9,171 nt of DNA from Dehalococcoidia bacterium (GTDB lineage: Bacteria; Chloroflexota; Dehalococcoidia; Lucifugimonadales; Lucifugimonadaceae), in the NCBI GenBank assembly GCA_028278465.1, contig JANQEF010000075.1, forward strand, positions 1 to 9,171, written 5' to 3'. The position numbers were made by a program, and so were the translations under genes. This document shows, piece after piece, positions 1 through 6,466 of this stretch (positions are counted from its first letter, which is position 1; each line of letters begins with the position of its first letter). Under the pieces are notes generated by a model. The model had not been told where the DNA came from and searched no databases. It saw only the letters and a list, made by a program, of their open reading frames with translations.

Positions 1-336
1 GACAGCGAAAAGGCGATGACGCTTGTCACCAATGGCCTGGCGATCTGCCAGGAGCTCGGCATTGTCGGACTGGGCAGGCAACTCGAAGCGCTGCGAGACA
101 GGGTGAAGTCGCTTTCGGCGCCGGCTCCCGGCCATCCGGACGGCCTGACTTCACGTGAAGTCGAGGTGTTGCAACTGATCGCGCTCGGCCGCACCAACCA
201 GCAGATCGCAGAGGAGCTCGTAATCGCTCCGACTACGGCCGCGAAACACGTCGCCAACATCCTGGGCAAGACCAGCACCGCGAACCGTGCCGAGGCGGCG
301 ACCTACGCGAATCGCCAGGGTCTGCTGGACGGCTGA
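1..336 (+). CDS. LuxR-family regulator, C-terminal part (5' end outside window)
   Basis: The frame is open from the first base to the TGA at 334-336, so this is the last 111 residues of a longer protein. Residues about 49-108 (from LTSREVEVL through NRAEAATYANRQGLL) form a GerE/LuxR-type helix-turn-helix: the LTxREVEVL start, the GRTNQQIAEEL turn and the HVANIL recognition-helix end are clear. The preceding residues (NGLAICQELGIVGLGRQLEALRD) look like the last helical repeat of the TPR-like region found in large ATPase-type (LAL) or cyclase-type LuxR regulators. The role is DNA binding and transcription control; the signal-sensing part lies outside the window. The invariant-style TVKxH of the recognition helix is here TAAKH, a mild change. 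The call of the DNA-binding domain is firm; the type of N-terminal region is inference. Confidence 0.88.
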   Translation, partial: DSEKAMTLVTNGLAICQELGIVGLGRQLEALRDRVKSLSAPAPGHPDGLTSREVEVLQLIALGRTNQQIAEELVIAPTTAAKHVANILGKTSTANRAEAATYANRQGLLDG

Positions 337-625
337 TTTTCAGGTTTTTCAACGGCCCGCGATTGCCCGCGACGGCGCCGTTCGAAGCTCGCTTTTCCTA
401 CTGGATCTGAACTCGCGCGACCGCCTACTCATCTACCGCCGAATCTGTCTACTCATATGTGAGTACGAGGCCCGCAAATCCGGGCCGATTCGTCGCTTCC
501 GGAAGATTCTCATTTGTGCCGATGTGCGGCCACTTTTTCGTGTCGATAGTGGTGTCAGGCCAGGGCGGAGTGCCCGGCACATCGTCGAAAGGGTGATGGC
601 GACCCCAGCACCCGGGAGAAGTGAG
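337..625. other. Intergenic region between regulator and repeat-protein gene
   Basis: About 290 bases without a convincing gene. An open frame runs through it into the repeat-protein gene, but its translation is arginine-rich and unlike any protein I know, and the ribosome site sits just before 626. Visible structure: a 6-bp stem AACGGC (351-356)/GCCGTT (377-382), which is a weak possible terminator for the regulator because no T-run follows; a 10-bp palindrome ACGGCGCCGT (372-381) inside it; a CTACTCAT direct repeat at 425-432 and 449-456; and the palindrome listed separately at 450-465. I found no convincing -35/-10 pair by eye. Confidence 0.5.
450..465. promoter_or_regulatory. Candidate operator palindrome upstream of repeat-protein gene
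   Basis: TACTCATATGTGAGTA has two perfect 6-base arms (TACTCA/TGAGTA) around TATG. A related 10-mer, CTCATTTGTG, recurs at 509-518 against CTCATATGTG at 452-461, 57 bases apart. The pair lies 108-176 bases before the start codon at 626. Use as a regulator-binding site is inference; the neighbouring LuxR-type protein is one possible binder. Confidence 0.25.
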
Positions 626-1219
626 ATGAAGAACCTCAAGAGTCTGGTGATCGGGATCGCATTTGCCGGCGCTGCGGCGGTTGCTGCGACAGGAACCGTT
701 TCCGCAGACCACGCTGGTCCACCCAGCTTCAGCCCCGACGGCGTTAACTGGATACCGATGCCTGGCCACGACGGCGAGAAAAAGCAGGTGCTGTCGTACC
801 TGAACGGCGGCAACTTCACCCCGGACGGCGCAAGCAACCTGCAGGATCGCGGCCGACAGGCGATAGCGATGTTCTCCCCCGACGGCATCAACCAGGTCCC
901 GGTTGTTGAGGGTCCGAAGGTCGTGCGGAAGCAGGTGCTTGCCTACCTGAACGGCGGCAACTTCAGTCCCGATGGCGCGAGCAACCTGCAGGACCGTGGC
1001 CGACAGGTGATAGCGATGTTCTCGCCTGATGGCGTCAACCAGGTCCCGGTCGTGGAAGGTCCGAGGGTTGTGCGGAAACAGGTGCTTGCCTACCTGAACG
1101 GCGGCAACTTCAGCCCGGACGGCGCGAGCAACCTGCAGGACCGTGGCCGGGTAAGGAGCAGCATCGAAGACCTTGCGTACCTGTACATGGAGCAGTCGGA
1201 CGCTGCCTATGTCGGCTAG
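626..1219 (+). CDS. Secreted tandem-repeat protein (FSPDG repeats), function unknown
   Basis: A 197-residue protein. The ATG at 626 is chosen because GGGAG at 614-618 precedes it by 7 bases and because it begins a classic signal peptide: MKNLK, a hydrophobic core, then TVSA with likely cleavage after A27. Signals therefore place it outside the cytoplasmic membrane. The mature protein is almost all repeat: unit 1 residues 35-82 (48 aa), unit 2 83-131 (49 aa), unit 3 132-175 (shortened), then a 22-residue unique tail ending EQSDAAYVG. Each unit has an FSPDGxN motif, a linker ending KQVLxYLNGGN, a second FSPDGASN motif (FTPDG in unit 1), and LQDRGR. Six FxPDG motifs thus alternate between two contexts (MFSPDG and NFSPDG). 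There are no cysteines and no enzyme motif. The gene stands alone between a LuxR-type gene and a convergent operon. I do not recognise the family; a structural, surface-adhesive or ligand-binding role would fit, but nothing shows which. Confidence 0.82.
   Translation: MKNLKSLVIGIAFAGAAAVAATGTVSADHAGPPSFSPDGVNWIPMPGHDGEKKQVLSYLNGGNFTPDGASNLQDRGRQAIAMFSPDGINQVPVVEGPKVVRKQVLAYLNGGNFSPDGASNLQDRGRQVIAMFSPDGVNQVPVVEGPRVVRKQVLAYLNGGNFSPDGASNLQDRGRVRSSIEDLAYLYMEQSDAAYVG
728..1150 (+). repeat. In-frame tandem repeat, about 147 bp, three units
   Basis: Units at 728-871 (144 bp), 872-1018 (147 bp) and 1019-1150 (132 bp, cut short). Units 2 and 3 match at 118 of 132 aligned bases by hand count; 12 of the 14 differences are silent and only two change a residue (I to V and K to R). 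Unit 1 diverges mainly in its first 20 codons, where it is one codon shorter. The repeat is in frame and encodes the body of the secreted protein. Confidence 0.93.
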
Positions 1220-1237
1220 TGTCACGGCGGTGCAGAC

Positions 1238-1284
1238 AGGTCCCGGTTCAAGATCGCAATCGCAGCGGTCGAGAGCCGGGACCT
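1238..1284 (+). terminator. Possible terminator stem after repeat-protein gene
   Basis: Perfect 9-bp arms AGGTCCCGG (1238-1246) and CCGGGACCT (1276-1284) enclose 29 bases and start 19 bases after the TAG at 1217-1219. TTTCG follows the right arm, but there is no real T-run and the loop is long, so intrinsic termination is only possible. Confidence 0.35.
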
Positions 1285-1337
1285 TTCGCGTTGTCGTCGA
1301 GAACAGGTCCGGCGCGGCGCCGATCGCTACTCAGCGT

Positions 1338-1351
1338 CGAAGCGCGCTTCG
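1338..1351. other. 14-bp perfect palindrome between convergent genes
   Basis: CGAAGCGCGCTTCG is a perfect palindrome 11 bases beyond the stop codon of the minus-strand dehydrogenase gene. As RNA it would fold as a 5-bp stem with a CGCG loop from either strand. It could help end transcription from both sides, but lacks a T-run. Confidence 0.35.
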
Positions 1352-1362
1352 TGCCGCCGGCT

Positions 1363-2184
1363 TCATGATCGCTGCGACGGAAGCGGAGGGCCGGGGGCGT
1401 CTCGGAAGTCGTCCGGGTTGAAGCGGTCTGAAGAGCCGGTCGGTTGCCAGCCGAGAACCTCCCTGGCGTGAGAGGTGTCCCGCCATCTCGTGCTGTTATC
1501 GGAGATCGCGTCGAAGATGTCGAACTTCAGCGATTTTGGCGCCGAGAGGCACCGGTCGATCATCTGGACCGCATCCTGCTGATCGAGATAGCCAGGAAAG
1601 TGACGGAGCAGCTTGGGCGCGTTCGTGTCGAGCACCGCGCCCAGCCGGATGTTCAAGACTGACATGCCGTACGTGTCCGAGAACCAGCGGCCGCATATCT
1701 CGGTGAACGCTTTGCCGACGCCGTAGGGCGAGTCCGGCCGGATCTCGTCACGGTAGTCGATCATCCGCCAGTCGTCCCCGGCCTCGTCGTATCGCCCCTG
1801 CGCCAGCTTTCCGTACGGCGATCCCTCGTACCACTCCCAGCCGCACATCGTGCTGCCGGTGCTCATGTTCACGACGCGCCAGACGCCCGCGTCCTGCGCC
1901 GCCTTGAAGACGTTCAGCGTGCCGCCCACGGTGATCGACATCGTGCCGTCCCAGTCCTGGATATCGTCGACGAAAGCCGAGAGGTGCAGGACCATGTCGA
2001 CGTCGTCGAATGCCGGTCTGATTGCGTCGTAGTCCTCGATGCTCGCCTGGACCGTAGGGACGCCTTCGACGGGCCGCCTGCTCAGGTTGCTGAACGTGTA
2101 CCTGTCTCCGAGGTGCTTGATCGTCAGGCCGCCGATCAGCCCGCTTCCGCCCGTGATCAGCACCCTTGGCCTGTCGTTTTCCAT
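1363..2184 (-). CDS. NAD-dependent epimerase/dehydratase family protein, uronate-dehydrogenase-like
   Basis: A 273-residue extended short-chain dehydrogenase. A Rossmann dinucleotide motif GGSGLIG sits at residues 12-18, the HLSA segment at 67-70, a candidate catalytic Ser in NMSTG (S108) and the YxxxK pair at Y154/K158. The C-terminal half, with FPGYLDQQDAVQMIDRCLSAP, FDIFDAISDN, a W before DTSHA, and LGWQP near 244-248, resembles uronate dehydrogenases (compare from memory FSHDDFVSLIEA, GASANDAGWWDNSH, LGWKP), which oxidise hexuronates to aldarolactones with NAD. About 20 extra residues lie between S108 and Y154 compared with that family. There is no signal peptide, so it is cytoplasmic. 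The start ATG is supported by AGGAGAGG at 2193-2200. It begins 29 bases after the stop of the GGT-like gene on the same strand, so the two are probably one operon. The fold call is firm; the substrate is unproven and a sugar-nucleotide or other hydroxy substrate remains possible. Confidence 0.85.
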   Translation of the reverse strand: MENDRPRVLITGGSGLIGGLTIKHLGDRYTFSNLSRRPVEGVPTVQASIEDYDAIRPAFDDVDMVLHLSAFVDDIQDWDGTMSITVGGTLNVFKAAQDAGVWRVVNMSTGSTMCGWEWYEGSPYGKLAQGRYDEAGDDWRMIDYRDEIRPDSPYGVGKAFTEICGRWFSDTYGMSVLNIRLGAVLDTNAPKLLRHFPGYLDQQDAVQMIDRCLSAPKSLKFDIFDAISDNSTRWRDTSHAREVLGWQPTGSSDRFNPDDFRDAPGPPLPSQRS

Positions 2185-2192
2185 GGCTTGAA

Positions 2193-2200
2193 CCTCTCCT
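2193..2200 (-). promoter_or_regulatory. Ribosome binding site of dehydrogenase gene
   Basis: On the minus strand AGGAGAGG stands 8 bases before the ATG at 2184, inside the 29-base gap after the upstream gene's stop. It supports independent, strong translation initiation of the second gene in the operon. Confidence 0.75.
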
Positions 2201-2213
2201 GTATGTGTCGGCG

Positions 2214-3917
2214 TTACAGTCCGCCCGCTACGGCGGGCTTGTTCCCCGGCCCGATGCCTGAACGCATCACGCCGCCGTCTATCCCGATGCCGTTAGCCTC
2301 CGTGAACGGCCATAGCAGGTAGAGCTCTGGCGCGCTCAGTACGCGATGACCCTTGCTCGCAAGCTCGCTCAGCGCTGTGTGATCGAAGCGCGCATCCACC
2401 ATCGGGTCGTCCGACTCCACGTGGATCCTCGGCGCGTCCAGGGCTTCCTGCATGCTCATGCCGTAGTCGATCACATTCGATACGACCTGTGCGATCGCCG
2501 GCCAGATGCGGCGTCCACCCGAGCCGCCGACGGTGTGTTCCACCTCACCGTTGCGGCTGATGATCACGGGTGACATGTTGTTCAGCGCCCGTCCCAACGG
2601 CACGATCGAGTTGACCGTTCCGGGCACAGGACATGCCCAGCCCATAGCGTTGTTGAGCATCACGCCCACGCCCGGGTTAACCACGCCGGAGTAACCCATG
2701 TTGGTCTGGGTGAGAGCGACGGCGTTTCGGTCTCGATCGACGATGGACAGATGGATGGTGCCGCGGTCGCTCATCAGCCCGGCCGGCGCCGGAAAGTCAG
2801 CAGGTCTGTCGAGCCCGAGCGCCCGCCACGGGTCGCCGGGCCCGTGCTCGCCGCGACGGGACATGTCGATCTGCACGGCTCGTGTCCGGGTGTAAGCCGG
2901 ATCGGCAAGAGACGAGATCGGGAAGCCTGAAAGCTCCTTCGCTCCCATGTAGCTGAACCGGTCTATGGCCGCGAGGCGAGTGGCTTCGACCTGCAGGTGC
3001 AGCCAGTCGGCGGAGCCGCGCTGTGTGGCCGGCATGTCGAAGTTCTCGAGGATCTTCAGGATTTCGAGCACCGTCGGCCCGCCGCACGGACCCGGCACGG
3101 TGCTCACCTGGTGGCCGCGGTAGTTGGCCGTCTCCGCACGTTCATGGACTATCGGCTCGTACTGCTCGAAGTCAGAGACGCGGAGAAAGCCGCCGTTGGC
3201 CTCCATGTCATCGCTGATCAGCCTGGCGGTCTCCCCACAGTAGAACGCGTCTGCACCGTCGATGGCGATCTTCTTTAGCGTCTCGGCGTGGTCGGGCTGC
3301 CGGAGCCTGTCGCCGATCTTCAGCGGCCTGCCATCGGGGAAGTAGATCGCTGCAGTCTCCGGGAACTGGAGCAGCACTTCGGCGCGGTCGACCGTTGCCA
3401 GTACGAAGTTTCCCTCGACCTCGAAACCCTCCTCCGCAAACTCGATCGCCGGGTTCAGCGCCTCCCGCAAACTGATCGTGCCCCACAGCTCCAGCGCCTT
3501 CGCCAGTCCCGCGACCGTTCCCGGGATGGAGACCGACCTGTAGCCCTGCTGGTTCGCTGCGCCTCTGACCGGAGGGATCGAGAAGGAGTGCGAGAATGCA
3601 TCGGCGGCGGGCGCATCTTCGAGCTCGTACATGTCGGGCGTCGAAAGCCCGGGGAGCTGCATCCCGTAGTCGATCGCCGATGGCAGGCCATGCGCGGGGT
3701 GGAACACTATGAGCCCGCCTCCACCGATGCCGTTCCATAGCGGCTGGAGCACGCCGATCGCAAACGCCGCAGTCACAGCCGCATCGACCGCGTTTCCGCC
3801 GTGCTCCAGCGCCTGGAGGCCGGCGTGGACCGCCAGGGGGTGCTGCGCCGTGACCATGCCGCCGGTCGACTCAATCTCTGCGCTCCGGGTGGAGGTGTGG
3901 CTGTATGTGACCGGCAT
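2214..3917 (-). CDS. Gamma-glutamyltransferase-family Ntn-hydrolase with altered substrate pocket
   Basis: A 567-residue proenzyme of normal GGT length. The ATG at 3917 is chosen over an in-frame ATG at 4004 because AGGGAGG lies 6 bases before it and homology begins soon after (TGGMVTAQHPLAV). Family marks: GGNAVDAAVTAAFAIGV at 40-56, GIGGGGLIVF at 63-72, and the autocleavage/nucleophile site G386-T387-I-H-L-S, where T387 would become the N-terminus of an about 181-residue small subunit. NPGVGVMLNN (414-423) and the glycine-rich GGSGGRRI (464-471) follow, then YGMSMQEALDAPRIH. No signal peptide, so cytoplasmic, unlike the periplasmic E. coli enzyme. Set against E. coli Ggt from memory, the glutamate-binding R114 is replaced by G85 (DYGMQLP for DYREMAP), Q430 by A424, D433 by W427, and S462-S463 by N446-N447. 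This predicts an amidase of another substrate; HpxW oxamate amidohydrolase is a precedent for such a shift. First gene of a probable two-gene operon. Confidence 0.9.
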   Translation of the reverse strand: MPVTYSHTSTRSAEIESTGGMVTAQHPLAVHAGLQALEHGGNAVDAAVTAAFAIGVLQPLWNGIGGGGLIVFHPAHGLPSAIDYGMQLPGLSTPDMYELEDAPAADAFSHSFSIPPVRGAANQQGYRSVSIPGTVAGLAKALELWGTISLREALNPAIEFAEEGFEVEGNFVLATVDRAEVLLQFPETAAIYFPDGRPLKIGDRLRQPDHAETLKKIAIDGADAFYCGETARLISDDMEANGGFLRVSDFEQYEPIVHERAETANYRGHQVSTVPGPCGGPTVLEILKILENFDMPATQRGSADWLHLQVEATRLAAIDRFSYMGAKELSGFPISSLADPAYTRTRAVQIDMSRRGEHGPGDPWRALGLDRPADFPAPAGLMSDRGTIHLSIVDRDRNAVALTQTNMGYSGVVNPGVGVMLNNAMGWACPVPGTVNSIVPLGRALNNMSPVIISRNGEVEHTVGGSGGRRIWPAIAQVVSNVIDYGMSMQEALDAPRIHVESDDPMVDARFDHTALSELASKGHRVLSAPELYLLWPFTEANGIGIDGGVMRSGIGPGNKPAVAGGL

Positions 3918-4177
3918 TCCTGGCCTCCCTGGATGTGCGGCGAGCTCGAGCGGCGCACAGAGTGCTGCGTTGGCTTGTCGACCGCAACGCTGAGGATAGA
4001 ACATTGAGGTGGCTTCAGGGTCAGCTACGCTCGCTGATGCCGGCCGACAGGGCGCTCAGTCTGGCGCAGACGCCCGAATCGTCTGAACCGGCTTCCCGCT
4101 TCAACCGGACTTAGGTGTCGGCTGCTATCGTGTGGCCCGCGGAGTGGCCGACAGAAACAAGACCAACGGAGTCGAGC
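3918..4177. promoter_or_regulatory. Divergent promoter region between GGT-like operon and PHP gene
   Basis: 260 bases separate two divergent starts, so promoters for both directions should lie here. No strong -35/-10 pair is visible; a weak plus-strand candidate is TTGTCG (3975-3980) with TAGAAC (3997-4002). AACCGG occurs twice, at 4086-4091 and 4103-4108, 17 bases apart. A 25-codon ATG frame at 4037-4114 has no ribosome site and is not called as a gene. Confidence 0.4.
3924..3930 (-). promoter_or_regulatory. Ribosome binding site deciding the GGT-like start
   Basis: On the minus strand AGGGAGG precedes the ATG at 3917 by 6 bases. The longer in-frame ATG at 4004 would add 29 residues (beginning MFYPQRCGRQ) with no family similarity and no such site, so 3917 is preferred. 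Confidence 0.8.
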
Positions 4178-5101
4178 ATGCCGGATACCAGGTGGCTCAA
4201 GGGCAACATCCACACCCACACGACCGAAAGCGATGGCGACGCCTCGCCACAGCACGTCGCCGAGTGGTACAGGCAGCACGGCTACGACTTCCTGGTCCTC
4301 TCCGACCACAACCACCTGACGGTGCTGGAGGAGGCGGGCAGCCATCCTGAGGACTGGCCGATGCTGATCCCGGGCGAGGAGGTGACTTCACGCCTGTTCG
4401 GGAACACCGTGCCGGTCCATGTGAACGCCATCGGTATCGACGCAGTCATCGAGCCCGCTGAGGAGCAGACGGCCCAGCTCACGCTGCAGGAAAACGTCAA
4501 CCGGATTCGGGAAGCCGGCGGGTTGGCGTCGATCAACCACCCGAACTACAGGTGGACGCTGGACGCCCAGAACCTCGTCGACACCACCGGCGCGTGGGCG
4601 GTCGAGGTCTACAATGGGCATAGCGGTTCCAACTCGTACGGTGGCGGCGGCAGGATGTCAGTTGAGGAGATGTGGGACTTGGCGCTGTCTGCGGGCAATC
4701 GCATCTTCGGGGTCGCCACCGACGATTCCCACCACTACCACGAGTCGAGTCCACTGCTTGCGAACCCCGGCCGCGGCTGGATCGTGGTTAAGGCCGAGAA
4801 ACTGGAGCGGCCAGAGCTGATGCAGTCGATGAGCGACGGCGACTTCTACTCGTCGTCCGGCGTTGTGATCGCCGAGATGAAGAACTCGGCCGATGAGATC
4901 GTGCTGGAGATGGATCCCTACGACGAGGAGCTGTTCACCACCGTTTTCCGGGGCAAGAACGGCGAGAAGCTGGCCGAGGAGCATGGCGACTCTGTGCGCT
5001 TCAAGCCTCCGGCAGGCCAACCGTACGTGAGGGCGACGGTGTACTCATCCCGTGAGTCGTACCGGGCGTGGACGCAGCCTGTCTATCCTGCCGCAAGGTG
5101 A
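4178..5101 (+). CDS. PHP-domain metallohydrolase, CehA/McbA type
   Basis: A 307-residue protein; the ATG at 4178 is preferred because GGAG at 4168-4171 lies 6 bases before it and the PHP motif follows at once. The PHP metal site is complete: H12 and H14 with D19 (NIHTHTTESDG), D43 and H44 (SDHNH), E67 (PGEEVT), H81 (VHVNAIG), H121 (INHPNY), E143 (VEVYN), and D183 with H185 (TDDSHH). Such sites bind two or three Zn or Mn ions and drive phosphoester or amide/carbamate hydrolysis. The order and spacing match the CehA/McbA group, named for carbaryl (N-methylcarbamate) hydrolases, though most members have no known substrate. Residues about 230-307 form a beta-rich tail (IAEMKNSADEIVLEMD to VRATVYSS) after the metal domain. 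There is no signal peptide, so it is likely cytoplasmic. It is divergent from the GGT-like operon, suggesting shared control. Fold sure; substrate unknown. Confidence 0.88.
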   Translation: MPDTRWLKGNIHTHTTESDGDASPQHVAEWYRQHGYDFLVLSDHNHLTVLEEAGSHPEDWPMLIPGEEVTSRLFGNTVPVHVNAIGIDAVIEPAEEQTAQLTLQENVNRIREAGGLASINHPNYRWTLDAQNLVDTTGAWAVEVYNGHSGSNSYGGGGRMSVEEMWDLALSAGNRIFGVATDDSHHYHESSPLLANPGRGWIVVKAEKLERPELMQSMSDGDFYSSSGVVIAEMKNSADEIVLEMDPYDEELFTTVFRGKNGEKLAEEHGDSVRFKPPAGQPYVRATVYSSRESYRAWTQPVYPAAR

Positions 5102-5165
5102 GGCACTGAGCCGGGTGACAACGCCACCAGCCTTGTGAGACCGGCGGATCCGCGACCTTCGCTGC

Positions 5166-6431
5166 TCAGTTTTCTAGCAGATAGGCATGAGCGCGACGCC
5201 ACTCGCGGTCGAGTTCATCAAGTGGCGGCACTTTGAATGGCAGCTCCCCGTACTCCTGTAGCTCTTCCCTCTCGATCAGTCGCTTCACATACTCGAATCC
5301 GCGTTCGTACGAACAGTCGGGACCCGTCTCGAACGCAGTGAATGCCGAATATGGATCCAACGGTGAGGCAGGATCCGTGGTCTCCCAGAACAGTGGCCAG
5401 AGAGTGACCGACTTGCCGTCGCCATCATGGTCGACAATCAGCGGTTCTCCGGGCCCGACCCGTTCGGGACCCACGAACGAGTGAAGTACTCGGATCGCGT
5501 TCTTCCTGGTATCGCGCGCGTCCTCGTACACCTTGGCCTCGATGATCCCCAACCTATTTGGACTGGCGTATCGATTAAGGACCATCACCGAGCCGCGGTC
5601 GCAAGCAAGAGTCGCGGGGAGGCCGGTGAAGTTGTCCAGTATGAGTACTTGCTCGAAGTAGTCGGACCAGACCTTGATCAGTTCGTCGGTAGGAAGCTGA
5701 GGGCTGTCAGGCAGCAGCTCCGGCGGGAACGGTTTGACGCGCAGATCTCCCAGTCCTGCCACGCCTACAAGGTCGAGCTGTGCAGCGGTGAACTCCTTAA
5801 TTGGAATCACCTCCTGGCACTCTGGATGATCAAGCACCACGATCTCTTCCGTTGACTGCGTGCCGTCCATCGCCATCGTGGGAGAGACCGGCCCGTTCGG
5901 CCCTGGCTCCAGCGACAGCGGCGGCGGACCGGGCCTGTACGACAGGGCGGCGTGGTTCCAGGCGGACCCGTCGCGGGGAGAGATCACCCACGTGAACTGG
6001 GCTCCGATGTACCAGTTGCCACCAAACGGCGCGTTCGGTGAGTAGAGGTTGGTCCCGGTGTTGCGGTCTCCGGTTCCGCCACAGAACTCCTCGACAACCG
6101 TGATTTCGTTTCCGATCGCTCGGAACACGCGTGTGTTGAGGAGGAACTCCTCCCAGGTTGTAGAGGCTTGTTCCGGGGGAACCTCAAGCGCGTCATCCGT
6201 CAGTTCGCGAGGGAAAGGCTTCTTGAAGAGCCCATCCGCAAGGTGCCTGACCTCATCGGCGTTCGTGTAGCGACCGATGTCGAACGGATCGGGATGGCTC
6301 GGTTGGCCCTGTTCCTGGTCTGGCGAGGCGTCCGAGCGCGTGCCGGCCGGGTCCTCACCGGATGAAGAGCTGCCGCAAGCAACTACGAGCAGGCCGAGTG
6401 CGAGAAGGACTCCACGGAGTAGAACGAGCAT
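5166..6431 (-). CDS. Putative lipoprotein with internal duplication, function unknown
   Basis: A 421-residue protein from the ATG at 6431. Its N-terminus is a lipoprotein signal: MLVLLRGVLLALGLLVVAC with lipobox VVAC (C19), then a low-complexity tether (SSSSGEDP to QGQPSHPDP). A GTG at 6470 in frame would add 13 residues before the signal and is thought less likely; neither start has a good ribosome site. Two related segments occur about 160 residues apart: residues 71-133 (KPFPREL, W93, C117, YSPN) and 233-292 (KPFPPEL, W255, C277, ASPN). The part from K71/K233 to W93/W255 aligns without gaps, 9 of 23 identical. A DHDGDGKSV stretch (334-342) resembles a calcium-binding loop. Other cysteines are C205 and C373. 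I do not recognise the family. It converges with the PHP gene, 64 bases apart, and lies 144 bases after the sulfatase gene on the same strand. It is probably outer-surface anchored; the role is unknown. Confidence 0.8.
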   Translation of the reverse strand: MLVLLRGVLLALGLLVVACGSSSSGEDPAGTRSDASPDQEQGQPSHPDPFDIGRYTNADEVRHLADGLFKKPFPRELTDDALEVPPEQASTTWEEFLLNTRVFRAIGNEITVVEEFCGGTGDRNTGTNLYSPNAPFGGNWYIGAQFTWVISPRDGSAWNHAALSYRPGPPPLSLEPGPNGPVSPTMAMDGTQSTEEIVVLDHPECQEVIPIKEFTAAQLDLVGVAGLGDLRVKPFPPELLPDSPQLPTDELIKVWSDYFEQVLILDNFTGLPATLACDRGSVMVLNRYASPNRLGIIEAKVYEDARDTRKNAIRVLHSFVGPERVGPGEPLIVDHDGDGKSVTLWPLFWETTDPASPLDPYSAFTAFETGPDCSYERGFEYVKRLIEREELQEYGELPFKVPPLDELDREWRRAHAYLLEN

Positions 6432-6445
6432 GTTCGGCAGTGTAG

Positions 6446-6462
6446 TGGCGGATTCTCCGCCA
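6446..6462. promoter_or_regulatory. Hairpin in the leader of the lipoprotein gene
   Basis: TGGCGGATTCTCCGCCA has perfect 7-bp arms around TTC (minus strand: TGGCGGA-GAA-TCCGCCA). It ends 14 bases before the ATG at 6431 and would lie inside the coding region if the GTG at 6470 were used. As RNA it would be a stable triloop hairpin next to the start region, in a gene that lacks a clear ribosome site. Confidence 0.4.
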
Positions 6463-6466
6463 GTTG

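Noticed and set aside
287..625. Longer reading frame ahead of the repeat-protein start
   Set aside because: The added 113 residues are arginine-rich and unlike a signal or domain; the ribosome site and signal peptide fix the start at 626.
728..1150. CRISPR-like reading of the regular repeats
   Set aside because: The repeats are contiguous, in frame and coding, with no unique spacers.
449..1225. 258-codon frame antisense to the repeat protein
   Set aside because: Its apparent repeats are the mirror of the tandem repeat on the plus strand; no ribosome site or family similarity.
3208..3738. 176-codon minus-strand frame inside the GGT-like gene
   Set aside because: Arg/Pro-rich out-of-frame shadow typical of GC-rich genes; the GGT frame carries all family motifs.
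4037..4114. 25-codon ATG frame (MPADRALSLAQTPESSEP...) before the PHP gene
   Set aside because: No ribosome site and no conserved feature; its RFN ending resembles the dehydrogenase C-terminus only by chance.
5110..5153. Terminator between convergent PHP and lipoprotein genes (GCCGG/CCGGC arms and GCGGATCCGC palindrome)
   Set aside because: The arms are 5 bp with a 26-base loop, the palindrome has no loop room, and no T-run follows.
5427..5855. 142-codon plus-strand frame opposite the lipoprotein
   Set aside because: No signal or domain, while the opposite frame has a lipobox and an internal duplication.
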